A stretch of DNA of 10,332 bases from Peptococcaceae bacterium BRH_c23 (GCA_000961805.1 LADV01000083.1:1-10332); one strand, 5' to 3'; shown: positions 1 to 7,267, counted from the stretch's first letter. Program-made: numbers and translations. Notes: a model not told the origin generated them from the letters alone.

Positions 1-2
1 GT

Positions 3-239
3 TTCAACTGAAACTGTCCATTTACCACAAGTCAGTTTTACTTCGTCTGGGAGGTGTTGCTCCGTTGTCATCATAACGTGTGCCCATTGTGGGGGATCGA
101 GTTGAACTTCTTTGTTAAGTTTCGTGGCCCAAGAAAGATAGCTGTGATAATTGATGTCTTTAACTTTACACCACGCTTTTGCAGTCATCCCGCTGGTCCT
201 ACATTCGGCCACCAGCGCCTTACGTTCTTGTTTGTCCAT
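3..239 (-). CDS. tnpA: IS66-family accessory protein TnpA (partial, C-terminus off the window)
   Basis: This is the small first protein of an IS66-type transposon, a helix-turn-helix-like accessory protein needed along with TnpB and the TnpC transposase. The 79 visible codons begin MDKQERKALVAECRTSGMT, followed by AKAWC and YHSYLSWATKLNKE. That is the characteristic TnpA pattern of a basic N-terminus, a short helix ending in a W-C motif, then a Y-x-S-x-x-x-W helix. The last visible residues (VKLTCGKWTVSVE) match the family's final beta segment, so little is missing. The ATG at 239 is preceded by GGAGGT at a spacing of 5. The gene reads away from the IS terminus at 325, as expected for the first gene of an IS66 element. 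Assignment rests on recalled family pattern, not a search. Confidence 0.8.
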   Translation of the reverse strand, partial: MDKQERKALVAECRTSGMTAKAWCKVKDINYHSYLSWATKLNKEVQLDPPQWAHVMMTTEQHLPDEVKLTCGKWTVSVE

Positions 240-298
240 TCGAATACCTCCATTCCTTTGTGTTATGGAGATAGTTTCTCATAGATAAAGCATGTTGA

Positions 299-325
299 CC
301 ATGCACCGGTTTATTAAGCGCTTAC
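299..325 (-). repeat. IS66 terminal inverted repeat
   Basis: Read from 325 leftwards on the minus strand, the sequence starts GTAAGCGCTTAATAAACCGG. The GTAAGCG opening is typical of IS66 ends. The partner repeat is outside the window, so the inner limit of this repeat is approximate. Confidence 0.7.
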
Positions 326-1316
326 AGTTAATCGAGAAAGGTATGAAATTTACCGTTACCTCTTACAGAAAATTACTGTTGAGAATTTACCAGCAGACCA
401 TGTAGCATGGGATTTAAACAGACAGGGAGTACCGTCACCCAGAAATGGTAGATGGTATGGTAACACTATCCAGCGGATTCTTTTGGATGAAACACATTTA
501 GGTATGGTCATTTCTAATAAGAGTGCTGGTGATGGTCACAAGGTAAAGCGAAGCAAGGACAGCAAGGATGTAATTTATTTTCCAAGGGAAGAATGGGTTA
601 TTGTTGAGAACTGTCACGAAGCTGTTAAAACTGAAAAAGAGCATGCTAAAGTGCAAATGTTTTTCTCCAGAGTGATAACAACAACCCCAAAGAAAAGGGG
701 TAGTAGGATATATCCCCTGTCTGGTTTAGTAAAATGTGCAAGGTGTGGTCATACTATGGTAGTTAGATATCGGTCTGATAATAAAACCATAGGACAGATT
801 TTACCCTGCTGGTACAAAGATAAATATGGAACGAAATGTAGCAACAGTGGTGGGAAATCTATGATTGCTCAAACGTTTATATTGGGAGAATTAGCATTGT
901 ATGAGAAGGAATTAAGGCTGTCTACATCTGGTGATATTGCTGACAATAAAAGTCTAGTTAAAGAGATTGACATGACCCTTACAGAAATATCCAAGCTAGA
1001 ACGCAAGGTCACAAAGGTCAACGAACTGGTTGAAGAAGAATTTTACACCATGATAGAGGCAAGGCAGAGAAAAGCTGAAATCAAAGTTGCTCTGGACAGT
1101 GCGGAAACTAAACTTAATCTTCTGCAACTAAAGTTAGACAACAGTAAAGAAATGACCGATATCGAACGTCTTAATATCATCGACAAATTTCAGGTTCAAA
1201 TTACAAAAGGCAATCTTACTGACACAGAATTGAATGAACTGTATAAATCTATAATATCCCACATTGTTTGGAATAGGAAAGATGACACTTATGTAATAGA
1301 AGTAAATTTTCTATAG
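326..1316 (+). pseudogene. Large serine recombinase, C-terminal part (disrupted by IS66)
   Basis: This is the DNA-binding portion of a large serine recombinase, the enzyme class that integrates and excises phages and integrative elements. The frame is open from the IS boundary, 52 codons upstream of the TTG at 483, so 483 is only an apparent start. Visible parts, in order: the end of the 'Recombinase' domain (327-620, with LNRQGVPSPRNGRWYGNTIQ then LGM), a zinc-ribbon with four cysteine codons at 735, 744, 807 and 837 after the typical LSGLVKCARCG, then a charged coiled-coil stretch (about 940-1240), and a short tail ending ...YVIEVNFL at TAG 1314. The N-terminal catalytic resolvase domain with its nucleophilic Ser is absent and presumably lies beyond the IS66 copy. 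The gene ends 68 bp before the yyaL fragment at 1385 and its attachment-like site, the usual place for an integrase gene. It is probably inactive unless the IS excises precisely. Confidence 0.85.
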
Positions 1317-1370
1317 GGACTTAAAGTATATACAGTTGCTCTGGGATATACTATCAGAAATGAACTATAA

Positions 1371-1384
1371 AGGAGGTGTTGCCC
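1371..1384 (+). promoter_or_regulatory. Strong ribosome binding site of the first yyaL 5' fragment
   Basis: AAAGGAGGTG lies 6 bases before the ATG at 1385, a near-perfect Shine-Dalgarno site. The following TTGCCCATGA is shared with the second fragment (8071-8080), so the start region has been kept although the reading frame behind it is broken. Confidence 0.7.
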
Positions 1385-1549
1385 ATGATAACCACTCAAA
1401 AAATGCCCAATAGATTATCCAAGGAAAAATCACCATATCTTCTTCAACACGCGAATAATCCTGTAGACTGGAATCCTTGGGGAGAAGAAGCTTTTCAGAA
1501 AGCGAAGGCTGAGAACAAGCCAATTTTCCTATCTATTGGGTATTCTTAG
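1385..1549 (+). pseudogene. YyaL-family (DUF255) N-terminal fragment, copy 1, 54 codons
   Basis: The ATG at 1385 opens a frame reading [20 protein letters not shown] then [17 protein letters not shown] and ending [10 protein letters not shown] before TAG (1547-1549). This is the unmistakable N-terminus of the DUF255/COG1331 thioredoxin-like family, where IGYS is normally followed at once by TCHWCHVM. Here 18 bp separate the two, and then a degenerate T-C-H-W-W-H is readable before similarity ends near 1580. The piece is about 72% identical in protein (39 of 54 residues counted by eye) to the second fragment at 8077, so it is not a recent duplicate. It lies directly behind the recombinase gene and is best explained as the element-borne copy of the target's 5' end beside an attachment site. 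Its strong ribosome site means a 54-residue peptide could still be made. Confidence 0.85.
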
Positions 1550-1582
1550 TGGGTCACGAAGTTTACATGTCACTGGTGGCAC
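1530..1582 (+). other. Putative recombinase attachment junction 1
   Basis: The site contains 16 bp identical to junction 2 (1530-1545, equal to 8222-8237), an 18-bp separator starting TAGT (1547-1564), and the shared core TGTCACTGGTG (1568-1578). The core has dyad symmetry, GTCAC-TG-GTGGC, around a central dinucleotide, as serine recombinase sites do. Left of the core the sequence is yyaL-like. Right of about 1580 it is unrelated to yyaL, so this junction joins the right end of one element to the left end of the next. The exact crossover dinucleotide is inferred. Confidence 0.55.
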
Positions 1583-1605
1583 TCCTGTTTCTAAAACAAA
1601 TTGAA

Positions 1606-1651
1606 GGAAACGAACGAGTTCAGCATTTCTACGCCGAACCCGTTCGTTTCT
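1606..1651 (-). terminator. Long stem-loop downstream of the biotin operon
   Basis: Arms 1608-1624 and 1633-1649 form a 17-bp stem with two G-U or mismatched positions, extendable by two pairs, around an 8-base loop. On the minus strand it is followed by a T-rich stretch (TTCCTTCAATTTGTTTT). It lies about 75 bp beyond the last minus-strand gene, so a transcription terminator for the bio operon is the simplest role. Because it is only about 30 bp from the putative attachment core, it could instead be part of the element's end. Confidence 0.55.
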
Positions 1652-1727
1652 ATTTATAAGCGTTTTCATACCATTCTTTTGAGATATTAATCGCAACTGA
1701 ATCCTGACCACCATTAACAACACTTCT

Positions 1728-2057
1728 TCAAAATCCCCCTATACTGAATGGGTTTTTATCATCTGAGACCTCTTGAATTATTACAATAGGGTCTGAAATC
1801 AGTCCATATTTTTCATCTTCCGGATACGTCACTGCAATGGTAGGATTATTACCGGCATATGCTATAATACTCTCCATTGAATCCCATTTCGTGCATAGAA
1901 AAAAATGAGCGTGTTCTCTTTGCTCAACAATTTTCAAATAGGCGCCCCTGTTTCCCTTAATTGCCAAGGTATCTTCTACTCCAGTTTCATTTTCATATTT
2001 TTCAAATGCATCTTTCATTTCAATTGGAACAATTCCATGCCATGTTCTTGATATCAT
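1728..2057 (-). CDS. Small ABM-like (dimeric alpha/beta-barrel) protein, function unknown
   Basis: This protein has 109 residues. It starts MISRTWHGIVPIEMKDAFEKY and includes a central HAHFFLCTKWDSMESIIAYAG and a late ITVTYPEDEKYGL-like segment (as read: IAVTYPEDEKYGL). The pattern of beta strand, helix, two strands with F-x-x-x-x-x-W-x-S-x-x-x-I, helix and then acidic Y-P-E-D is that of antibiotic-biosynthesis-monooxygenase-like proteins, a ferredoxin-like fold that usually dimerises. No cofactor ligand can be assigned. The ATG at 2057 has GAGGTGA upstream and overlaps, as ATGA, the stop of a 26-codon open frame that continues from bioA, which suggests translational coupling as the last gene of the biotin operon. 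No role in biotin synthesis is known to me. A housekeeping oxidoreductase or a passenger gene are alternatives. Confidence 0.7.
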   Translation of the reverse strand: MISRTWHGIVPIEMKDAFEKYENETGVEDTLAIKGNRGAYLKIVEQREHAHFFLCTKWDSMESIIAYAGNNPTIAVTYPEDEKYGLISDPIVIIQEVSDDKNPFSIGGF

Positions 2058-2134
2058 TTTTCATTCACCTCTTCAATTATCGCCAATACATCATCAGGCA
2101 AACCCAAATCAATGTAAGAATTTTCGACCAATTC

Positions 2135-3475
2135 TCAGCCAATAATTCCTTTAATTGACTCAGCACATATTGATACTGCTTTATCTATCTCTTCTTCGTT
2201 AATAGTCAATGGTGGATTAAAGTATAGCACGTTCCCAAGTGGTCTTAAGATCAGACCTTTCGCCAAAGCATTTTTGTAAATATGATAACCCATTCTAAGT
2301 CTTGAATCATATTCTTCCTTTGTGTTCTTGTCAATTACCAATTCCATAGCATTTACTAAGCCAATATGTCTAATTTCGCCAATATGTGAATGATCAAATA
2401 AGGCTCCATTTAATTTATTGTGAAGATATTCTGCTCTTACTGCGGCTTTCTCCAAAATATGATCTTCTCTTAATAGTTTCAGAACGGCCAATGCCGCTGA
2501 ACAGCCAAGAGGATTTCCACTATAGGTATGGCTATGCATGAATGCCTTTCCTTCATTATAATCTGCGTAAAATGCATCGTAAATTTCATTGGTCGTAATA
2601 GTTATAGCCATTGGCATATAACCGCCTGTCAAGCCTTTGGAGATACACATAATGTCAGGGCTTACCTCCGCATAATCAAAGGCAAACATTATTCCTGTTC
2701 TGCCAAAACCTGTCGCAATTTCATCTGCAATTAAAAGCACGTGATACTTATCACATAAGGCACGAAGTTTTTTCAAATAGATGGCAGGATAGATTCTCAT
2801 ACCAGCACTTCCTTGGAGCAGCGGCTCTACAATCATTGCACAGGTTTCATCTGCATGTTCAGCAAATGCCCTTTCCGCATGCTCAAAACATTCAACATTA
2901 CAATCACTTCTGCATTTTCCATAAGGGCATCTATAGCAGTCGGGGGCTTCCACATGAATGGTGTCCATTAACATAGGCTTATATATTTTGGCGTATAAAT
3001 CCATATTTCCAACCGACAATGCTCCAATAGTTTCTCCATGATACCCTTCTGTCAGACACATGAATTTAGTTTTCTTTTGATGTCCTGTCTGATACTGATA
3101 TTGAAAGCTCATCTTTAAGGCGCATTCTACCGAGGCAGAACCATTGTCCGAAAAATTAAACTTGGTAAGTCCTTTGGGTATAATCTCCATTAACTGTTCG
3201 CAAAGAGCAATGGCCGGTTCATGCGAGAAGTTGGCGAAGATAACGTGCTCTAACTTATCCAGTTGCAACTTTATAGATTTATTAATCTCTGGATTACAAT
3301 GTCCTAAAAGATTGCACCACCATGAACTTACGATATCGATGTATTCCTTACCTTCTTTATCGTATAAATAGACTCCTTTTCCATGGTCGATAATAATCGG
3401 CTTTAGTTCTTCATAATCTTTCATCTGTGAACAGGGGTGCCAGATATACTTTAAGTCCTTTTCTACTAAATTCAT
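2135..3475 (-). CDS. bioA: Adenosylmethionine-8-amino-7-oxononanoate aminotransferase BioA
   Basis: This PLP enzyme moves the amino group of S-adenosylmethionine to KAPA, giving 7,8-diaminopelargonate (DAPA), the third step of the pathway, in the cytoplasm. At 446 residues it is full length. Visible features are the substrate-pocket WWCNLLGH (52-59), the phosphate-binding SDNGSASVE (109-117), EGYHGET (143-149), DEIATGFGRTG with the PLP-pyridine Asp251, and SKGLTGG with Schiff-base Lys280, then HTYSGNPLGCSAA. A cysteine-rich insert (C180, C183, C188, C192, C196) is also found in other Firmicute BioA proteins as I recall them, and may bind metal. The ATG at 3475 has AAGAAGGG upstream. It follows bioD by 33 bp in the same operon. 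After its TGA the same frame stays open for 26 more codons. Confidence 0.95.
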   Translation of the reverse strand: MNLVEKDLKYIWHPCSQMKDYEELKPIIIDHGKGVYLYDKEGKEYIDIVSSWWCNLLGHCNPEINKSIKLQLDKLEHVIFANFSHEPAIALCEQLMEIIPKGLTKFNFSDNGSASVECALKMSFQYQYQTGHQKKTKFMCLTEGYHGETIGALSVGNMDLYAKIYKPMLMDTIHVEAPDCYRCPYGKCRSDCNVECFEHAERAFAEHADETCAMIVEPLLQGSAGMRIYPAIYLKKLRALCDKYHVLLIADEIATGFGRTGIMFAFDYAEVSPDIMCISKGLTGGYMPMAITITTNEIYDAFYADYNEGKAFMHSHTYSGNPLGCSAALAVLKLLREDHILEKAAVRAEYLHNKLNGALFDHSHIGEIRHIGLVNAMELVIDKNTKEEYDSRLRMGYHIYKNALAKGLILRPLGNVLYFNPPLTINEEEIDKAVSICAESIKGIIG

Positions 3476-3508
3476 CTTTACCCTTCTTTCTGTTTACTTT
3501 CAGGGCTG

Positions 3509-4189
3509 TCAGTCATATAAGTCAACGAGTTTATCTGCATCCATGTTAAGTTCTGTATCATTGTTTTTTATGAAAGCTAATACAGGAAGACCTGTCATGA
3601 TTTCTACCATCTTTTTATTATCTTCTTCCATAACATTGCCTTCATGGCAATGATTAAATATGATTCCCTTCATTGAAATATTTTTCTGCCTCATATATTC
3701 AACCGTCAATACTGCTGCATTTATAGTTCCTAGCCCAGCATCTGCAATAATCACAGTACTTAAATCCAATTCCTCAATTATATCCTCAAGCATAATCTTG
3801 ATATCGTCATAACGAATAGGACATATGATTCCTCCGCTGCCTTCCACGGTAACATAGTCATATTGGGAGGCTGCTTTCTTGTAGGCAGCCTTAACAACAT
3901 CCATTTCCACAGGATTGCCTTCTATCCTAGCTGCCAGATGTGGGGAGACTGGCTTTTCATAAACATATGACACAAGATTTTCTATCTTTTCTCCAATATT
4001 CGCTACCCGATTAACGTAGTCTGCATCACCTGGAATTAAACCATTCTCTGTAACTTCTGCCCCACTTAATGCAGCTTTATAATATCCTGCCTTGTATCCG
4101 GCATCACGAAGTTTTTTCACAATTAACCCCGTAACAAAAGTTTTTCCGACATCAGTTCCCGTTGCTGTAATAAAAATTCCTTTACTCAT
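3509..4189 (-). CDS. bioD: Dethiobiotin synthetase BioD
   Basis: BioD is an ATP-dependent carboxylase that closes the ureido ring of DAPA with CO2 to give dethiobiotin. Its 226 residues are the normal length for a single-domain BioD. The P-loop is GTDVGKT (11-17), preceded by the short beta strand MSKGIFITAT. YYKAALSG supplies the conserved Lys38, PGDAD an Asp in the metal region, PVSPHLAA (80-87) the substrate loop, and VEGSGGIICPI (115-125) the second metal/substrate motif with Glu116. The start codon overlaps the last 8 bases of bioB and only a weak ribosome site is seen, so translation is probably coupled to bioB. Nothing unusual was seen in the active site. Confidence 0.95.
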   Translation of the reverse strand: MSKGIFITATGTDVGKTFVTGLIVKKLRDAGYKAGYYKAALSGAEVTENGLIPGDADYVNRVANIGEKIENLVSYVYEKPVSPHLAARIEGNPVEMDVVKAAYKKAASQYDYVTVEGSGGIICPIRYDDIKIMLEDIIEELDLSTVIIADAGLGTINAAVLTVEYMRQKNISMKGIIFNHCHEGNVMEEDNKKMVEIMTGLPVLAFIKNNDTELNMDADKLVDLYD

Positions 4190-5153
4190 TCCATAACACA
4201 GCCTTATAACCTAATTTCTTTAAGAGTTCCATATCTTGTTCAATAGAAATTCCAGATGTGGTAAGCATGTCTCCTGAAATAGCTGCATTTGCTCCTGACT
4301 GGAAACATTTTAATCCCTTGTCCGCTAATAATCCTCGGCCACCTGCAAGACGAATTGAGGCATTCGGCACCAAGAAACGGAATACCGCTACAATTCTGCA
4401 CATATCCTCATTCGTAAGTTTCTTCACATTTTCGTAAGGAGTCCCGGGAATAGGAATCAGAATATTCACAGGAATCGAACGGATACCTAATTCTCTAATG
4501 GTAAGCACCATGTCAATTCTGTCTTCCATGGTCTCGCCAAGTCCCATAATACCTCCGCTGCAGACATTCAAGCCTGCCCTTTTAGCAGCCTTTATCGTCT
4601 CAATCTTTTCCTCATAAGAATGGGTAGTACAAACTTTTGGAAAGTTTCTTCTGGAGGTTTCCAAGTTATTATGTACTCTGCTTACGCCCGCCTCTTTCAA
4701 TTTAATGAACTGTTCTTCAGCCAAAAGTCCAAAGGAAGTACAAACAGCAATCCCTGTTTCGTTTCTAATAACGCGTATGCTTTCACATACCTTATCTACT
4801 TCCTGTTCGTTCAGTTTCTTAGACGAGGTAACTATGGAATAACGAAGTACTCCTCTTTGATCGTTGTACTTAGCCTGTTCCACAAGTGTTTCGGTATCCA
4901 GAAGTGAATATTCTTCTATTTTAGTACTGGAAAATGCTGATTGAGCACAATATTTGCAGTTTTCGGCACATCTTCCACTCTTCCCATTAATGATGGCACA
5001 AATATCAAAGTGGTTTCCGCAAAAGTGTTTTCTTATCTCATTTGCAGCAGAGCAAATTTCTTCTAATGGAGCGTCGGCAATGATCATTGCTTCTTCCTTT
5101 GATATCATGGCTCCATTTATTACTTTTTCGTTGTAATGTCGAATACTATTCAT
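4182..5153 (-). CDS. bioB: Biotin synthase BioB (radical SAM), Ser in place of the first auxiliary-cluster Cys
   Basis: BioB inserts sulfur into dethiobiotin by radical SAM chemistry. The 323 residues include the [4Fe-4S]/SAM motif C62-x3-C66-x2-C69 (GRCAENCKYCAQ), HNNLETS, CSGGIMGLGE and SIRLAGGRG. Aligning by spacing with E. coli BioB, auxiliary-cluster ligands Cys128, Cys188 and Arg260 correspond to Cys138, Cys198 and Arg268. The position of Cys97 is Ser106 (in LRYSIVTSS). I know that a class of anaerobe biotin synthases has been reported with a different auxiliary cluster (a [4Fe-5S] type), and this sequence may belong to it; that is inference. Extra cysteines at 34, 45 and 52 precede the SAM motif. 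The ATG directly abuts the TAA of bioWF, with GAGGGAGGGAAG as ribosome site inside bioWF. Confidence 0.95.
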   Translation of the reverse strand: MNSIRHYNEKVINGAMISKEEAMIIADAPLEEICSAANEIRKHFCGNHFDICAIINGKSGRCAENCKYCAQSAFSSTKIEEYSLLDTETLVEQAKYNDQRGVLRYSIVTSSKKLNEQEVDKVCESIRVIRNETGIAVCTSFGLLAEEQFIKLKEAGVSRVHNNLETSRRNFPKVCTTHSYEEKIETIKAAKRAGLNVCSGGIMGLGETMEDRIDMVLTIRELGIRSIPVNILIPIPGTPYENVKKLTNEDMCRIVAVFRFLVPNASIRLAGGRGLLADKGLKCFQSGANAAISGDMLTTSGISIEQDMELLKKLGYKAVLWNE

Positions 5154-7073
5154 TTATTCTTCCCTCCCTCTTTGATACTTGTTGACAATATTCCCAATAG
5201 CCTCAGCCGTGCGTTTCAGTTCTTCCTTGGTATGAGTTGACATCAATGTTACTCGAAGCCTCGCGCTCCCTTTCTTAACGGTAGGGTATCGAATAGCTGA
5301 AATATAATAACCTTGTTCAAATAATTCCTTCGATATCTCCATTGCTTTTTTCTCATTACCAATAACAATCGGAATAATGGCAGTTTTTGAATCCGCCGCA
5401 ATTCCCGATTTTCTCAAACATTGACAAAAGTATCGGACATTTTCCTGCAATGCTTGTACCCTTTGAGGCTCATTCATTATTAGTTCAATTGCTTTTATTG
5501 AGGATGCCATAACAGCAGGGGACAAGGAGGTCGAAAATATAAAACTTCGTGATTTATTTTTTAGATATTCAATCAAGATTTGTCTTCCACATACAAACCC
5601 ACCTTCACTTCCAATTGACTTGCTTAATGTTCCCATAATAATATCGGGTTTTTTATCTAGATGGTAATATTCTACTGTCCCTAGTCCTTTTTCACCGATT
5701 ACCCCTGTGGCATGTGCCTCGTCGATCATAGAAAACAACCCATATTTCTCCGCGATTTCTAATAAGCGCGGCAAATTCACGATATCGCCATCCATGCTAA
5801 AAACAGCATCACTTACGATCAATCCTTTCACACACGGATTGGCCTTTATTTTATCTTCTAAGTCGTTCATATCATTATGATGATATACTACAATTTTTGC
5901 CTTACTTAATCGGCACCCATCGATGATACTGGCATGATTTAACTCATCGCTAAAGATAATATCATCCTTTGAACAAAGTGCAGAAATAATCCCCAGGTTT
6001 GCCATATATCCGGTATTATAAACTAAAGTTGCCTCGGTCTCTTTGAATTTTGCTAATAACTTTTCCAACTGATTATGTATTATGGTTGTACCTGTCGTTA
6101 AGCGCGATCCACCCGAGCCTGCACCGTACTCCTCCACAATTTTAATGGTATAGGTTTTTACCTGTGCATCATTCGACATATCCAAATAACTGTTAGAAGC
6201 GAGCATAAGCATATCTTTACCCTGAAAGCTGACATGAGCACTTTGGGCTGAAGAAAGTTCATTCATACTTCGGTACAAGTTGTTGTTTTTAAAATTTTCT
6301 AATGTATTCTCTATGAAATTCCATTTATTATTCGTAAGGGAACGTACATTTTTAACTAAAACCTTTTGCTTTTCCAGATAGTCAATGCAGCTTTGGACTT
6401 CAGAAACTCCCCCCCTATAGAGAAAGATCCTGCCACCATCCTGACTTCCTATTTCTTTAAGTTTTGTAATACGTACATAGCCTGTTTCCTTAGACGCTAC
6501 ATAACCTGTTACATAATCCGGATCATCAGAAATACAAATCTCACCAATAATATTTGGAGCATACGCTACCTTCGTGGCTAATACGATCGCTTCATTATAG
6601 TGGTTCTTGACTTCTTTATTTTCTGGCAGGAAAGAATCATCTGCATCCATATAGGTAGCACGAATTCCTCTCTCTTGGTCAGGCTCCAATCTTTCCAAGG
6701 TGTCTACATCCAACAAGATAGCGCCCCGCATATTATTGGTTTCGTGTAATTTCTCGACAATTTCCTTGGCATTTCCAATATTCATCTTTTCAAGAATAAT
6801 TGCTATCCTTGTGAGACCCTCTTGATAATTTTCTACATGAACAGTGCTGACAGGTAATGAATCCAAGTATAAAATATCATCTTTATTCAGATTCTCAATT
6901 TTAAGATTAATAAAATTCGCTTTACCTTTGGCATGGTTCAACGCTCTATTTAATAAAGCTTCCAAATATAAACCAATGCTGCCTTCACTTACTATTTTCT
7001 CTGCGCCTGAAATATGTTTGTCTATTCCATCTTTGCGATTACTTGCTCTCATTTTCAGACTATATAGCTCCAT
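5154..7073 (-). CDS. bioWF: Bifunctional BioWF: 6-carboxyhexanoate-CoA ligase fused to 8-amino-7-oxononanoate synthase
   Basis: The fusion carries the first two steps on one chain of 639 residues. Residues 1-225 are BioW, which activates pimelate with ATP and CoA: LYSLKMRAS, HISGAEKIV (20-28), MRGA, RLEPDQERGIR (128-138), SDDPDYVTGYVAS (182-194), GYVRITKLKE and GGRIF. After a short linker, residues 250-639 are BioF, a PLP enzyme condensing pimeloyl-CoA with alanine to KAPA: NSYLDMS, GAGSGGSRLTTGT, SDELNHAS with His380, DEAHATGV with Asp451 and His454, and TLSKSIG with Schiff-base Lys485. I chose the ATG at 7073 because BioW proteins begin at this point and AGGTGA lies 5 bases upstream. A GTG at 7181 would add 36 hydrophobic residues without a ribosome site. 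It is the first gene of the operon and needs exogenous or endogenous free pimelate. Confidence 0.93.
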   Translation of the reverse strand: MELYSLKMRASNRKDGIDKHISGAEKIVSEGSIGLYLEALLNRALNHAKGKANFINLKIENLNKDDILYLDSLPVSTVHVENYQEGLTRIAIILEKMNIGNAKEIVEKLHETNNMRGAILLDVDTLERLEPDQERGIRATYMDADDSFLPENKEVKNHYNEAIVLATKVAYAPNIIGEICISDDPDYVTGYVASKETGYVRITKLKEIGSQDGGRIFLYRGGVSEVQSCIDYLEKQKVLVKNVRSLTNNKWNFIENTLENFKNNNLYRSMNELSSAQSAHVSFQGKDMLMLASNSYLDMSNDAQVKTYTIKIVEEYGAGSGGSRLTTGTTIIHNQLEKLLAKFKETEATLVYNTGYMANLGIISALCSKDDIIFSDELNHASIIDGCRLSKAKIVVYHHNDMNDLEDKIKANPCVKGLIVSDAVFSMDGDIVNLPRLLEIAEKYGLFSMIDEAHATGVIGEKGLGTVEYYHLDKKPDIIMGTLSKSIGSEGGFVCGRQILIEYLKNKSRSFIFSTSLSPAVMASSIKAIELIMNEPQRVQALQENVRYFCQCLRKSGIAADSKTAIIPIVIGNEKKAMEISKELFEQGYYISAIRYPTVKKGSARLRVTLMSTHTKEELKRTAEAIGNIVNKYQRGREE

Positions 7074-7237
7074 AACCTTCACCTGATTTCTTAAATCTAA
7101 ATTTAATCTCCTGTAAAAATTTCCATACCATAATAGAAACATAAAAAAATTAAAAATCTCGAACTTGGAATCATCAAGCACAACACGTAGAGGTTAAAAA
7201 ATTTTTCACCTTTGTTTCGGTAAAACTCTGTAATTAA

Positions 7238-7267
7238 ATAATATATATTTTCCTTTCTTATTGTCAA
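7238..7267 (-). promoter_or_regulatory. Promoter of the bioWF-bioB-bioD-bioA operon
   Basis: On the minus strand a perfect TTGACA (7267-7262) is followed after 16 bp by TATATT (7245-7240), or after 18 bp by TATTAT. The region downstream is AT-rich and gives an untranslated leader of roughly 155-160 bases before bioWF. The -35 box lies within one half of the BirA-like operator. Confidence 0.65.

Larger units (their letters stand above)
1..325 (-). mobile_element. IS66-family insertion sequence, one terminal segment
   Basis: The segment holds a minus-strand tnpA-like gene, a leader of about 85 bp and a terminus. Read on the minus strand from 325, the end begins GTAAGCGC, the usual start of IS66-family terminal inverted repeats. 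The recombinase reading frame beside it is open only up to this point, and an in-frame TAA (315-317) lies inside the IS end, which places the boundary at 325/326. IS66 elements normally duplicate 8 bp of target, so 326-333 (AGTTAATC) should reappear at the other end, outside the window. The rest of the IS (tnpB, tnpC, second inverted repeat) is not visible. Confidence 0.82.

Noticed and set aside
483..485. TTG at 483 as the recombinase start codon
   Set aside because: The frame and recognisable recombinase sequence continue upstream to the IS66 boundary at 326, so the gene is truncated rather than starting here.
1529..1723. 64-codon minus-strand frame spanning the stem-loop and junction 1
   Set aside because: It starts at GTG without a ribosome site and runs through a 17-bp hairpin and the antisense of yyaL coding DNA. 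Best seen as a chance frame, although the DNA below it may be a repeated element end.
7074..7181. 36-residue N-terminal extension of BioWF from a GTG
   Set aside because: No ribosome site, not part of BioW proteins, and the ATG at 7073 has AGGTGA at good spacing.
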